Origin: Eubacterium sp.
GTDB taxonomy: Bacteria > Bacillota > Clostridia > Oscillospirales > Acutalibacteraceae
DNA: 16,224 bases
NCBI GenBank assembly: GCA_024696725.1
Contig: JAILGO010000161.1
Location: forward strand, 1-16,224
Direction: 5' to 3'
Notes under the pieces: generated by a model
Databases searched by the model: none
What the model was told of the DNA's origin: nothing
Seen by the model: only the letters and a program-made list of their open reading frames with translations
Program-made: the position numbers and the translations under genes
In this document: positions 1-7,112 of the stretch, one piece after another
Position numbering within the stretch: the first letter of the stretch is position 1
How the letters are laid out: each line of letters opens with the position of its first letter

Positions 1-27
1 GACAAAAGCTCAAATTTGTTGTATAAT
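1..27 (+). promoter_or_regulatory. Sigma-A-type promoter of the three-gene unknown operon, cut by the window edge
   Basis: TATAAT lies at 22-27. The first four bases, GACA, sit where a -35 box would end, with a 17-base spacer. If the two bases before the window are TT, this is a consensus TTGACA-17-TATAAT promoter. The start codon at 60 follows an AAAGGA ribosome site at 44-49. Confidence 0.6.
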
Positions 28-59
28 ATTACGGATTATATTGAAAGGATTTACCCATT

Positions 60-908
60 ATGGAATTAAACGATATTTTCAGCGCAATTATAAGAAATCT
101 TACGCCGACTAACGAAAGGCTCGGCTTTAAGCTGAAGGAAAGAAGCGACGACGCTGTTATCTTCAGCGGAGATAAGGGCGTTTACCGTCTTATCCACGAC
201 TCAGAAAGTAACATTCTCAGCTTTGAATGCGCATACGGAGACGACGGCGGAGAAACCGAATTCAATACGATTTCAAGACTTCTCGTCGACCCCGACGATA
301 CCGACGAGCGCGAAGCGCGTTCGGTTTCAAACGACCTGAACGACGAGATTGAAAACCTTTTCAAGGTTAAAAAGCAGGTAAATCTCGACAAGGTCAAGAT
401 GCCGAAGGCCGTCGCAAAATCAAAGGCTAAAAGCGGAATTATAAGCTACGACGTCGATACTCTTGCAAACCGCTTCGGCGCGCTCTATCCCGAGTATAAA
501 GATATTATCAAGCAAATGATAGTCGACTACGGCGAGTTCCTTCCCGAAACCTTTTTCAGAGAGTACGGAAACGAGAAGATTTTCGGTATTATCAAAAACG
601 GTACCGAGCAGGAACAGAAAAAGCTTTTCAAGCTTCTCGGTGAAATATTTGAGGACGGAACTAACGAGGTTCAGGACGTTATCGCCGTTACGATTCTCGG
701 CGAAATGAAGAACGACCCCGATATGATGGCGGTTGCCGACAGGTATATGACCGAATATATGGCCGGTCCCGTTCATGAGGTAAATAAGGTTACCGCGAAG
801 AAAAACAAATATACTAAAAAGCTCGAAAATCCGCCCGCTTACAAGCCGAAGAAGAGAAAGAGCTTTTCACTTACCAACGCGCTTAACAATCCCCAGAACC
901 AGAACTGA
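60..908 (+). CDS. Conserved hypothetical protein with a C-terminal helical (DUF7674-like) domain
   Basis: The product has 282 residues with no signal peptide or membrane helix, so it is probably cytoplasmic. Residues 1-105 are acidic and of mixed strand/helix character. Residues 105-125 form a Lys/Ala-rich linker. Residues 130-235 are a helical domain beginning near a PEYK segment and containing YGEFLPETFF and EVQDVIAVTIL. That pattern recalls, from memory only, the small helical DUF7674-type domain of immunity-like proteins; I am not sure of it. The last 45 residues are Lys-, Asn- and Pro-rich and probably disordered. The ATG start follows AAAGGA at 44-49 with 10-base spacing. It is the first gene of an operon with the two membrane proteins downstream (26-base gap), which suggests a function at or near the membrane. 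No catalytic motif is visible. Confidence 0.75.
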   Translation: MELNDIFSAIIRNLTPTNERLGFKLKERSDDAVIFSGDKGVYRLIHDSESNILSFECAYGDDGGETEFNTISRLLVDPDDTDEREARSVSNDLNDEIENLFKVKKQVNLDKVKMPKAVAKSKAKSGIISYDVDTLANRFGALYPEYKDIIKQMIVDYGEFLPETFFREYGNEKIFGIIKNGTEQEQKKLFKLLGEIFEDGTNEVQDVIAVTILGEMKNDPDMMAVADRYMTEYMAGPVHEVNKVTAKKNKYTKKLENPPAYKPKKRKSFSLTNALNNPQNQN

Positions 909-934
909 TATTCATTGATATTCGAGGAGAATAT

Positions 935-1495
935 ATGAACAGAAAATTCATCTTGAAGGTGATAGCGCTTCCGCTCGTTGCCGCTGTCCTCTCGGGAATG
1001 TTTTTATTCTTACTTACCGACCGCAATACGAAGAATCTTTTCCCCGTAAAAGACGGCACGGTAATCGCATACTACGATAATCTTAAGCCGTCGGGCGAGT
1101 TCGTTCCCGTCGGGGAAGCTACGAAAAACTGTACTATAGGCGTAATCTCGGGCGAAAAGGACATACCCCTTTTATACGACGCGGATTATTCAAATATCCT
1201 TTACTCCGCTTCGCTTCGACCCGAGGGCTGCTTCCCGGGTGAGACCGGCTGCGCTTACATCAAGCTTCAAAGCGGAAACATCACGGCGTTCGGCACAAGC
1301 AAGCCCGTCGTTATAGCTACGTCAGACAGCGAGACCTCTTATACTTACACTGGCGAAAAGCTCTGTAAAAGCGAAGAGGAGGCGCTCAGTCTCCTTCCGA
1401 AAGAGAAAAGCTCTCTCGTAGTATACTACCGCGTTTCAAGAGGCATAGGAATAACGACGGATTACTATGCGCTTATATATAAGGAGGTGGAGTAA
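935..1495 (+). CDS. Membrane-anchored sortase-like protein, apparently lacking catalytic His and Cys
   Basis: The product has 186 residues: a Lys-rich N terminus, one membrane helix at about 7-28, then an extracytoplasmic domain. The domain follows the order of a sortase barrel: a DIPLLYD strand (76-82), NILY (87-90), a PGETG motif (101-105) that in sortases precedes the catalytic GH, a VVIATSD strand (125-131), a YTYT strand (136-139), an EEALSLLP segment (148-155), and SLVVYYRV (160-167) where sortases carry LxTC. In this alignment by eye the catalytic His falls on Gln112 and the Cys on Tyr164 or Tyr165, so transpeptidase activity is unlikely. The start follows GAGGAG at 924-929. The TAA stop overlaps the next ATG by one base (TAATG), implying translational coupling. 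The sortase resemblance is my inference; if it is wrong, this is an anchored hypothetical protein. Confidence 0.7.
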   Translation: MNRKFILKVIALPLVAAVLSGMFLFLLTDRNTKNLFPVKDGTVIAYYDNLKPSGEFVPVGEATKNCTIGVISGEKDIPLLYDADYSNILYSASLRPEGCFPGETGCAYIKLQSGNITAFGTSKPVVIATSDSETSYTYTGEKLCKSEEEALSLLPKEKSSLVVYYRVSRGIGITTDYYALIYKEVE

Positions 1496-2322
1496 TGGAG
1501 CTTTCAACCTCCCGTAAGCTTTTAAGCGTAATCTTTTCGATTATTATCGCGCTTTCCGTCTGCACGGCGACCGCCGCTCTTACGGCGACTCAGACTTTAA
1601 CCAAGGATAGCTTTCTTATTAAACACGCCGTAAGCGACGAGCTTGTAGCGCAGTGTGAGGAGCAGCTTTCCGCCAAGTATAAAATGCTTGAGACGGAAAC
1701 GGGTATACCTCAGAACGTATTTGAAACCGTAAAAAAAGAATACCCGGTGTCCGCTTCGCTGAAGACCGCCTTTCAGAACGTTTTCAGTAACGAGAGTCCC
1801 GAGCTTTACTCAAGAGATTTAGTCGATTACTTCGAAAGACTGTGCACCGACTATCTTGACGGAAATAAAATAAAGTACGATAAAAAGAACGTAAAAAACG
1901 CCGCCGAGGAAGCTGCATCTATTTTCAGCGAAACCGTAGGACTTCACAATATGGGCTCGGCGAGCGATAAAATTGAAGAATTCAAGGGACTTTGTACGCT
2001 CGTCTCCGCGGTTTCGGTTATCGCGGCAACGCTCTCAACGACAATGCTATTCCTTATATATTCAAATAAGAAAAAGCCTCAAATTTATATCCTCAGCGGA
2101 GCAAGCGGCGGTACGGCGGGAGCCGCGCTGAGCGCGCTTATATGCTATTTTAAATCCCCTGTCAGAAGCGTCGGCGTAGAGCCCGCAGTCTATAAAAGCC
2201 TGTTTACCGTTTCGCTGACGCGGTACTTTATGGTCCTTTTTGCGGTATCGGCGCTGCTCACGGTAACGCTGTGGCTCACAGACTTCTTTATCTACAAAAG
2301 CCAGCATAGTAAAGATAAATAA
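1495..2322 (+). CDS. Four-helix membrane protein of unknown function
   Basis: The product has 275 residues. One N-terminal membrane helix spans about 8-30, followed by about 130 mostly charged, probably helical residues (35-160). Three further helices lie at about 166-189, 198-218 and 240-266. The segment after helix 2 contains Gly/Ser/Ala repeats (SGASGGTAGAAL, 201-212). If the short N terminus is inside, the 130-residue segment faces outside, on the same side as the sortase-like domain encoded upstream. The ATG overlaps the upstream stop by one base and is preceded by AAGGAGG at 1481-1487, inside the upstream gene. I recognise no family. Co-translation with the sortase-like protein suggests that the two act together at the membrane. 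Confidence 0.72.
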   Translation: MELSTSRKLLSVIFSIIIALSVCTATAALTATQTLTKDSFLIKHAVSDELVAQCEEQLSAKYKMLETETGIPQNVFETVKKEYPVSASLKTAFQNVFSNESPELYSRDLVDYFERLCTDYLDGNKIKYDKKNVKNAAEEAASIFSETVGLHNMGSASDKIEEFKGLCTLVSAVSVIAATLSTTMLFLIYSNKKKPQIYILSGASGGTAGAALSALICYFKSPVRSVGVEPAVYKSLFTVSLTRYFMVLFAVSALLTVTLWLTDFFIYKSQHSKDK

Positions 2323-2330
2323 AAACAGAA

Positions 2331-2357
2331 GGCGACTGATTATTCGGTCGCCTTTTT
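2331..2357 (+). terminator. Rho-independent terminator after the three-gene operon, possibly bidirectional
   Basis: A nine-pair stem joins 2331-2339 (GGCGACTGA) to 2344-2352 (TCGGTCGCC), with a four-base loop and one G-U pair. Five T follow at 2353-2357. It begins eight bases after the stop codon of the membrane-protein gene. On the minus strand the hairpin lies directly after the last in-frame stop of the decayed reading frame at 2356-2505. Confidence 0.9.
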
Positions 2358-2505
2358 ATTTCACCGCGTTTTTGTTGTCATAATAATATCACAGCTAAAC
2401 CGTTTTTTCAGACGGAGTAAACAGCTTACGCTCAGCAAACATATCGACAATTTTGCGCCTTTTGTTAACGATTGCGTTAATAAGTCGCTCTTTATCGTTA
2501 TTTTT
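2356..2505 (-). pseudogene. Remnant of a Spo0E-like small gene (candidate)
   Basis: Reading the minus strand from 2505 gives 36 sense codons ending in TAG at 2397-2395. The product includes LINAIVNKRRKIVDMF and then ERKLFTPSEKTV. This matches the first two-thirds of Spo0E-family aspartyl-phosphate phosphatases as I know them: a helix with KR, a loop, then (S)EKTV just before the family signature SQxLD. Here the signature is replaced by TAG, CTG and TGA. The same frame then reads YYYDNKNAVK and ends in TAA (2358-2356), as a Spo0E C terminus might. No start codon is in frame; a TTG would come into frame if the run of seven A at 2501-2507 (plus-strand T) were one base shorter. No convincing ribosome site is present. 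The rest of the 2323-2626 gap holds only the terminator and the serC promoter. Confidence 0.4.
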
Positions 2506-2548
2506 TTAACAATCTATTGTAGAAACTTACAAATATTATCCCCACACA

Positions 2549-2576
2549 TTGACAAAAAGTTTAACATCTATATAAT
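2549..2576 (+). promoter_or_regulatory. Consensus promoter of serC-serA
   Basis: TTGACA (2549-2554) and TATAAT (2571-2576) both match the sigma-A consensus exactly, with a 16-base spacer. Transcription would start near 2583, leaving a leader of only about 44 bases before the ATG at 2627. That is too short for a T-box or a typical riboswitch, and no T-box sequence is visible. Confidence 0.85.
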
Positions 2577-2626
2577 ATATTTAACATATTTTTATATGAA
2601 ATTTCAAACTTAAAGAGGTAAGAATT

Positions 2627-3712
2627 ATGTCAAGAGTTTACAACTTCAGCGCAGGTCCCTCAACCCTTCCCGAAAGCGTGCTTCAAAAGGCGGGAGCGGA
2701 AATTATGGATTACAACGGCTCAGGTCAGAGCGTTATGGAAATGAGCCACCGTTCAAAGTGGTTCGACGATATTATCAAGGAAGCCGAGGTTCTCATGAGA
2801 GAGCTTTATAAAATCCCCGATAATTATAAGGTGCTCTTCCTTCAGGGCGGCGCTTCCGCACAGTTCTCCGCTATTCCGCTTAACTTTATGAACGGCAGCG
2901 GCAAGGCTGATTACATTATCACCGGTCAGTGGGCTAAGAAGGCTTTTCAGGAGGCTCAGAAGTACGGCGACGCAAAGGCTGTAGCTTCCTCGGCTGACAA
3001 GACCTTCAGCTATATTCCCAAGACGAAGCCCGAGGATTTCCGCGAAGACGCAGACTACGTATATATCTGTATGAATAACACAATCTACGGCACGGTTTAC
3101 AAGGAGCTTCCTCCGGTAGGCGACAAGGTGCTTATTGCCGACGTTTCCTCCTGCGCTCTTTCCGAGCCGCTCGACATCAGCAAGTTCGGCGTTGTATACT
3201 TCGGCGCACAGAAGAACGTTGCTCCCGCAGGTCTTGTAGTAGCTATCATCCGCGAAGATTTACTCGGCAACGCAAGAGATATCACTCCCGTTATGATGAA
3301 CTATAAAATTCAGGCGGACGCAGAGTCCCTTTACAACACTCCTCCCTGCTGGACGATTTATATCTGCAAGCTCGTGCTTGACTGGATTAAAGAGGAATTC
3401 GGCTCGCTCGACGCCATGAAGGCTCATAACGAGAAAAAGGCTAAAATCCTTTACGATTTCCTTGACAGCTCAAAGATGTTCCGCGGTACCGTAGTTCCCG
3501 AGGACAGAAGCCTTATGAACGTTCCCTTCGTAACCGACAGCGACGAGCTTAACGCTAAGTTCATTAAAGAGGCTACCGAGGCAGGCTTTGTAAACCTTAA
3601 GGGCCACAGAACCGTAGGCGGTATGAGAGCTTCTATCTATAACGCAATGCCTGTCGAGGGCGTTGAGAAACTCGTAGCATTTATGAAGGCATTTGAGGAG
3701 GCTAACGCATAA
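2627..3712 (+). CDS. serC: Phosphoserine aminotransferase
   Basis: The enzyme converts 3-phosphohydroxypyruvate plus glutamate to phosphoserine plus 2-oxoglutarate, the second step of serine synthesis, in the cytoplasm using PLP. At 361 residues it has the usual family length. The N terminus carries the SerC signature YNFSAGPSTLP (5-15), followed by SVMEMSHRS (35-43) and the phosphate-binding QGGASAQFS (74-82). The PLP lysine is K196 in YFGAQKNVAPAG. The C terminus has the family GHRTVGGMRAS segment. The ATG at 2627 follows AAAGAGGT at 2612-2619. It is the first gene of a two-gene operon with serA, which it overlaps by one base. No serB lies nearby, so phosphoserine phosphatase must be encoded elsewhere. 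Confidence 0.97.
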   Translation: MSRVYNFSAGPSTLPESVLQKAGAEIMDYNGSGQSVMEMSHRSKWFDDIIKEAEVLMRELYKIPDNYKVLFLQGGASAQFSAIPLNFMNGSGKADYIITGQWAKKAFQEAQKYGDAKAVASSADKTFSYIPKTKPEDFREDADYVYICMNNTIYGTVYKELPPVGDKVLIADVSSCALSEPLDISKFGVVYFGAQKNVAPAGLVVAIIREDLLGNARDITPVMMNYKIQADAESLYNTPPCWTIYICKLVLDWIKEEFGSLDAMKAHNEKKAKILYDFLDSSKMFRGTVVPEDRSLMNVPFVTDSDELNAKFIKEATEAGFVNLKGHRTVGGMRASIYNAMPVEGVEKLVAFMKAFEEANA

Positions 3713-4872
3713 TGTATAAAATCAAAACGCTTAACAAGATTTCAAACGTAGGTCTTTCAAAATTTGACAAGAGCAAGTATTCTTATGCCGACGATATTGA
3801 GAATCCCGACGCAATAATGGTACGCTCGGCTTCGATGCACGATATGGAAATGCCCGCTTCGCTTCTCGCTATCGCAAGAGCGGGCGCAGGCACGAACAAT
3901 ATTCCCGTAACGGAATGCGCGGACAAGGGCATAGTAGTATTCAACACTCCCGGCGCTAACGCGAACGCGGTTAAGGAGCTCGTTATCTTAGGTCTCCTCA
4001 TCTCCTCGCGTAAGGTTACGAAGGCGCTCGACTGGTGTAAGACCATAAAGGACGAGGGCGACAACGTAGGCAAGACCGTAGAAAAGGGCAAGAGCGCTTT
4101 CGCAGGTCCCGAAATCAAGGGCAAAACGCTCGGCGTAATCGGTCTCGGCGCTATCGGCAGACTCGTCGCAGAGGCTGCGGTTGACCTCGGTATGACCGTT
4201 ATCGGCTACGACCCCTTCCTTCCCGCAGACGCGGAGCTCAAGAGAGGAATTACGCTTAACAATAATCTCGACGAAATTTTCCCCGTCGCAGATTATATAA
4301 CGCTTCACGTTCCGCTTAACGACGACACGAAGGAGCTTATCAATAAGGATTCTATCGAGAAAATGAAGAACACCGTCCGCATTATGAACTTTGCGCGCGG
4401 CGCTCTCGCTAACAGTGCCGACGTAGTCGACGCTCTTGATGACGGAAGACTCGCGGCTTACGTTACCGACTTCCCCGACGCAGAGCTTATCGGCGTTGAC
4501 GGAGTCGTAGCTCTCCCCCATCTCGGCGCTTCAACTCCCGAGAGCGAGGAAAACTGCGCGGCTATGGGCGCGCTCGAGCTTATTGATTTCCTTGAAAACG
4601 GAAATATTAAAAACTCCGTAAATATGCCTAACGTAAGCGTTGAAAAGTCGGGCTCGGTAAGAATTACGGTCATCCATAAAAACCAGCCGACAATGATTTC
4701 AACGATTACCGACACGATTTCAAAGGACGGCGTAAACATTGCCGCATTTGAGGACAAGAACAGAGGCGCGATTGCTTACTCCATTATCGACTGCGACACA
4801 AACGTTTCCAACGCGGTTGTAGGCGATATTGAAAAAATCGACGGCGTAATCAAGGTAAGAGTTATAAAATAA
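3712..4872 (+). CDS. serA: D-3-phosphoglycerate dehydrogenase (short form with ACT domain)
   Basis: The enzyme oxidises 3-phosphoglycerate to 3-phosphohydroxypyruvate with NAD, the first step of serine synthesis. It has 386 residues. Residues 1-95 and about 280-305 form the substrate-binding domain. The nucleotide domain has GLGAIG at 144-149 with Asp167 after the second strand, as expected for NAD. The catalytic set is R229 (FARG), E258 (PDAEL) and H270 (PHLGAST). About 315-386 is an ACT domain, likely the site of serine feedback. There is no intervening ASB domain, so this is the compact PGDH type. It is translationally coupled to serC (TAATG overlap), with GAGGAGG at 3695-3701. Reaction order is the reverse of gene order. 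No regulatory element is visible beyond the shared promoter. Confidence 0.95.
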   Translation: MYKIKTLNKISNVGLSKFDKSKYSYADDIENPDAIMVRSASMHDMEMPASLLAIARAGAGTNNIPVTECADKGIVVFNTPGANANAVKELVILGLLISSRKVTKALDWCKTIKDEGDNVGKTVEKGKSAFAGPEIKGKTLGVIGLGAIGRLVAEAAVDLGMTVIGYDPFLPADAELKRGITLNNNLDEIFPVADYITLHVPLNDDTKELINKDSIEKMKNTVRIMNFARGALANSADVVDALDDGRLAAYVTDFPDAELIGVDGVVALPHLGASTPESEENCAAMGALELIDFLENGNIKNSVNMPNVSVEKSGSVRITVIHKNQPTMISTITDTISKDGVNIAAFEDKNRGAIAYSIIDCDTNVSNAVVGDIEKIDGVIKVRVIK

Positions 4873-4881
4873 TAACAGAAT

Positions 4882-4913
4882 AAAAGCTGTGCGAAAGCAC
4901 AGCTTTTATTTTT
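4882..4913 (+). terminator. Bidirectional terminator between serA and the acyltransferase gene
   Basis: An eleven-pair perfect stem joins 4882-4892 (AAAAGCTGTGC) to 4897-4907 with a GAAA tetraloop, followed by ATTTTT at 4908-4913. The minus-strand gene ends at 4906, so its stop codon overlaps the stem base and the same hairpin can serve both convergent genes. Confidence 0.92.
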
Positions 4914-5973
4914 GTTCGGGCTTAAACCTTCTTATCATTTTTTCCGAAGCGGGCATAAGCGCAACCGCCGTTACTGCGGTGAAAAGCAGGCAAAACGCAA
5001 GCTGTTCTCTCACTCTCATATCTCCGAGCGGCGTTTTTTCAATAGCGATAAAGGCTATGCGCTGAGTGTAGTAAAGAGTAATGCTTAGTCGCCCGAGAAG
5101 ATAAATAAGCCTATTGTTAAAGCATTTGCTGAAATATGTAACCTCGCTGAGCGAGAGCGTAACCGCCGCCGCGAGCGAATAATAAGCATACGCTTCATAG
5201 TAATACGGCAAATTCGACACCGTATATGCAAGCGGGAACGCGTAGCAAAGAATTTCCGCGGCAGTGAGAGCAATCCTCTGCGGCGTTCGGAAACTCTGAC
5301 GCTTCAGGCGATTTGAGAGCTCAAAGCAGAAAGCTCCGCCGCAAATTTCCGCAAAGGCTCTAAGGTACGCTTTGGGGAAAGAATCATTAAGCAACCATCT
5401 CTGAGCTCCGCCGAGCTTTCCGTCCGTGTGAATCATAAAGCCTATTGAAAGAACGGCGATAACCGGACAGGCGAGCTGGGTAAAATATTTTTTGTATCTT
5501 AACGCAAACGGATAAATAATCAGCATCGTAATAAGCATCGCCGCAACGTACCACTCGGGACCTATCAGCCGCTGACGGTATATCCCCGACCCCTGAATAA
5601 AGAAAAAATTGGGTAGCGTATCAAGTATAAACAGCAGGCTTTCTTTCGTGCTGCGTTCGCCGACCGCAAGCGAAAGTGAAAGGCAAATAACGTAAACCGC
5701 AAGATGATAGGGCAGAACGGTACGCAGCTTTTTATACATAAACCGTTTCGTTTCAAAAGGTATATTTTTCACCTCACCGCTGCGGGCGGCGCTGTCAGCA
5801 AGAAAATAACCCGAAACGAGAAAAAAGAATTCAACGCCGATTCTTCCCCGTCCGAAAAATTCAAAGGGCGCCGACAGCTTTATTCCTATTGTATTATTAC
5901 AGTGAAACAGAATAACGACTGCGCAGAAAACGAAGCGCATTAATTCGATTTTTCCGTTTCTTTTCGTACTCAT
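4906..5973 (-). CDS. Acyltransferase-3 family (OafA-like) membrane O-acyltransferase
   Basis: This is an integral membrane acyltransferase that probably transfers an acetyl or other short acyl group to a surface sugar; the substrate cannot be read from sequence. The 355 residues contain about ten hydrophobic segments. The N terminus has the family motif R13-x10-H24 in the first helix (MRFVFCAVVILFHC), then GVEFFFLVSGYFLAD (46-60), also diagnostic of the family. There is no extra SGNH domain, unlike the longer OafA proteins. The ATG at 5973 is preceded by an AAGGGCGG ribosome site about 8-10 bases upstream. It lies downstream of the surface-acylation unit on the same strand but is separated by that unit's terminator. 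A promoter is not clear; TTGTAT and TTATAT in 5975-6020 are a weak candidate. It shares a terminator with serA. Confidence 0.88.
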   Translation of the reverse strand: MSTKRNGKIELMRFVFCAVVILFHCNNTIGIKLSAPFEFFGRGRIGVEFFFLVSGYFLADSAARSGEVKNIPFETKRFMYKKLRTVLPYHLAVYVICLSLSLAVGERSTKESLLFILDTLPNFFFIQGSGIYRQRLIGPEWYVAAMLITMLIIYPFALRYKKYFTQLACPVIAVLSIGFMIHTDGKLGGAQRWLLNDSFPKAYLRAFAEICGGAFCFELSNRLKRQSFRTPQRIALTAAEILCYAFPLAYTVSNLPYYYEAYAYYSLAAAVTLSLSEVTYFSKCFNNRLIYLLGRLSITLYYTQRIAFIAIEKTPLGDMRVREQLAFCLLFTAVTAVALMPASEKMIRRFKPEQK

Positions 5974-6022
5974 TCCTTCACCGCCCTTCGCATATAAGTA
6001 CTAAAAGCGGTATATATACAAC

Positions 6023-6051
6023 AAAAAGCGGCTCGCTGTTAAGCGAGTCGC
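6023..6051 (-). terminator. Terminator of the four-gene surface-acylation unit
   Basis: A ten-pair stem joins 6042-6051 to 6028-6037 (one G-U pair) with a four-base loop. On the minus strand it is followed by five T (6027-6023). It begins nine bases after the TGA stop of the DHHW gene, separating that unit from the acyltransferase-3 gene. Confidence 0.88.
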
Positions 6052-6059
6052 GTGCTCTG

Positions 6060-7103
6060 TCAGTTAATTATTTCTCTTAACACAAGAATCTCGTCGGGGT
6101 TAAGCTGCTTCGCGAATTCGTTAAGACTTACGAACGCGTAACGCTCGTCGAGCATAACAATTTTTGAATATTCTCCCGCGATATACGGAACGAAGCTGTT
6201 AGCGAAGGAATCCTTTAAAACGAGAAGCGTTTTTCCGTTTCCGTTTTTATTTTCAATCTCAACGACTCCGTGGTTTCCGCCCTGAAATACGTTATATTTA
6301 TCCTTGGTTTCAAGCGCTTTATAATCGTAGAAATCAATAGTCTTTCCGTCGGCTGTTACGCTTAGCTCAGGCACGGACGGAAGCCCGATTTCGTCAACGC
6401 CCTTAAAGGTCGGGACCTTGGAATAGAGAGTACCGCGGAAGTCCCCGCTTACGGTTTTTACTCCGAAGCTTTCGAGCGGCTTCGCCTGAACTCCCCTCGC
6501 CTTACAGAACTCCGTATAAGCAAGATACGCGCCGTTATAATTCCAGTGATGGTCGGTTTTATAATAGCAGTCGGGAGAAGCGAGAACGCCTCTTAAATCA
6601 AGCGCTGTTGCGGCGGGAAGCCGTTTTGTAAGCCCGGCATAAAGCGAGTCGTAATCGTACATTACTGCGCCCTTCGGAAGCTCGCTTTTAAGCTCAACTC
6701 CTGCCGAGGGAACGTACATAACGTAGGTCTTACGCTCCTCAGCCGCGGCGTTGACCTTAAGCGCGTACGCCTTAAGCGCCTTGACGTCGATGTCCGCGGC
6801 GGTTGTCTTTTGTATAAGCCGCCCGCTCTTACAGATATACGCGCCGCCTATATCCCTCTGACCGACGGCGAAGCGAAGCCCCGTCTGTAAATATACAAGC
6901 TCCTCCCTGAGCGGGAACTGGTCCGAAAGATAGCTTTCCAAATCTTCCTGAAAGCTGCCGTCCCTGATTTTGCGCGATATTCCGTCTCTCGTCATAAGAC
7001 TTCTGTTTTCCTGCTCCGAGGTCGCTCTGTCAGGCATAATGAATATTGACGAAGCGATTACCGCGGGAACAAGAACGAATAATATAAGTAATATCTTTTT
7101 CAT
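6060..7103 (-). CDS. DHHW family protein (AlgX/AlgJ-like partner of MBOAT)
   Basis: The 347 residues start with an N-terminal membrane anchor or signal segment (3-22), so the body is extracytoplasmic. The family motif TDHHWN lies at 183-188. Near the C terminus VLKDSFANSF (296-305) carries Ser299. In AlgX and AlgJ, O-acetyltransferases of the SGNH type, the catalytic set is an Asp-x-His pair plus a Ser; here D184, H186 and S299 are equivalent by position. It therefore probably accepts the acyl group exported by the MBOAT protein and transfers it to a surface polymer, or assists this. It is the last gene of the unit, nine bases after the MBOAT stop, with GGTGGGAG just before the ATG, and is followed by a terminator. 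The acceptor polymer is unknown. Confidence 0.88.
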   Translation of the reverse strand: MKKILLILFVLVPAVIASSIFIMPDRATSEQENRSLMTRDGISRKIRDGSFQEDLESYLSDQFPLREELVYLQTGLRFAVGQRDIGGAYICKSGRLIQKTTAADIDVKALKAYALKVNAAAEERKTYVMYVPSAGVELKSELPKGAVMYDYDSLYAGLTKRLPAATALDLRGVLASPDCYYKTDHHWNYNGAYLAYTEFCKARGVQAKPLESFGVKTVSGDFRGTLYSKVPTFKGVDEIGLPSVPELSVTADGKTIDFYDYKALETKDKYNVFQGGNHGVVEIENKNGNGKTLLVLKDSFANSFVPYIAGEYSKIVMLDERYAFVSLNEFAKQLNPDEILVLREIIN

Positions 7104-7112
7104 GCTCCCACC

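Noticed and set aside
2360..2626. A possible T-box or riboswitch leader upstream of serC
   Set aside because: The consensus promoter at 2549-2576 leaves only about 44 transcribed leader bases, and no T-box conserved sequence or leader terminator is visible.
3988..4521. A 177-codon open frame on the minus strand opposite serA
   Set aside because: It is a shadow of serA; no start signal or domain supports it.
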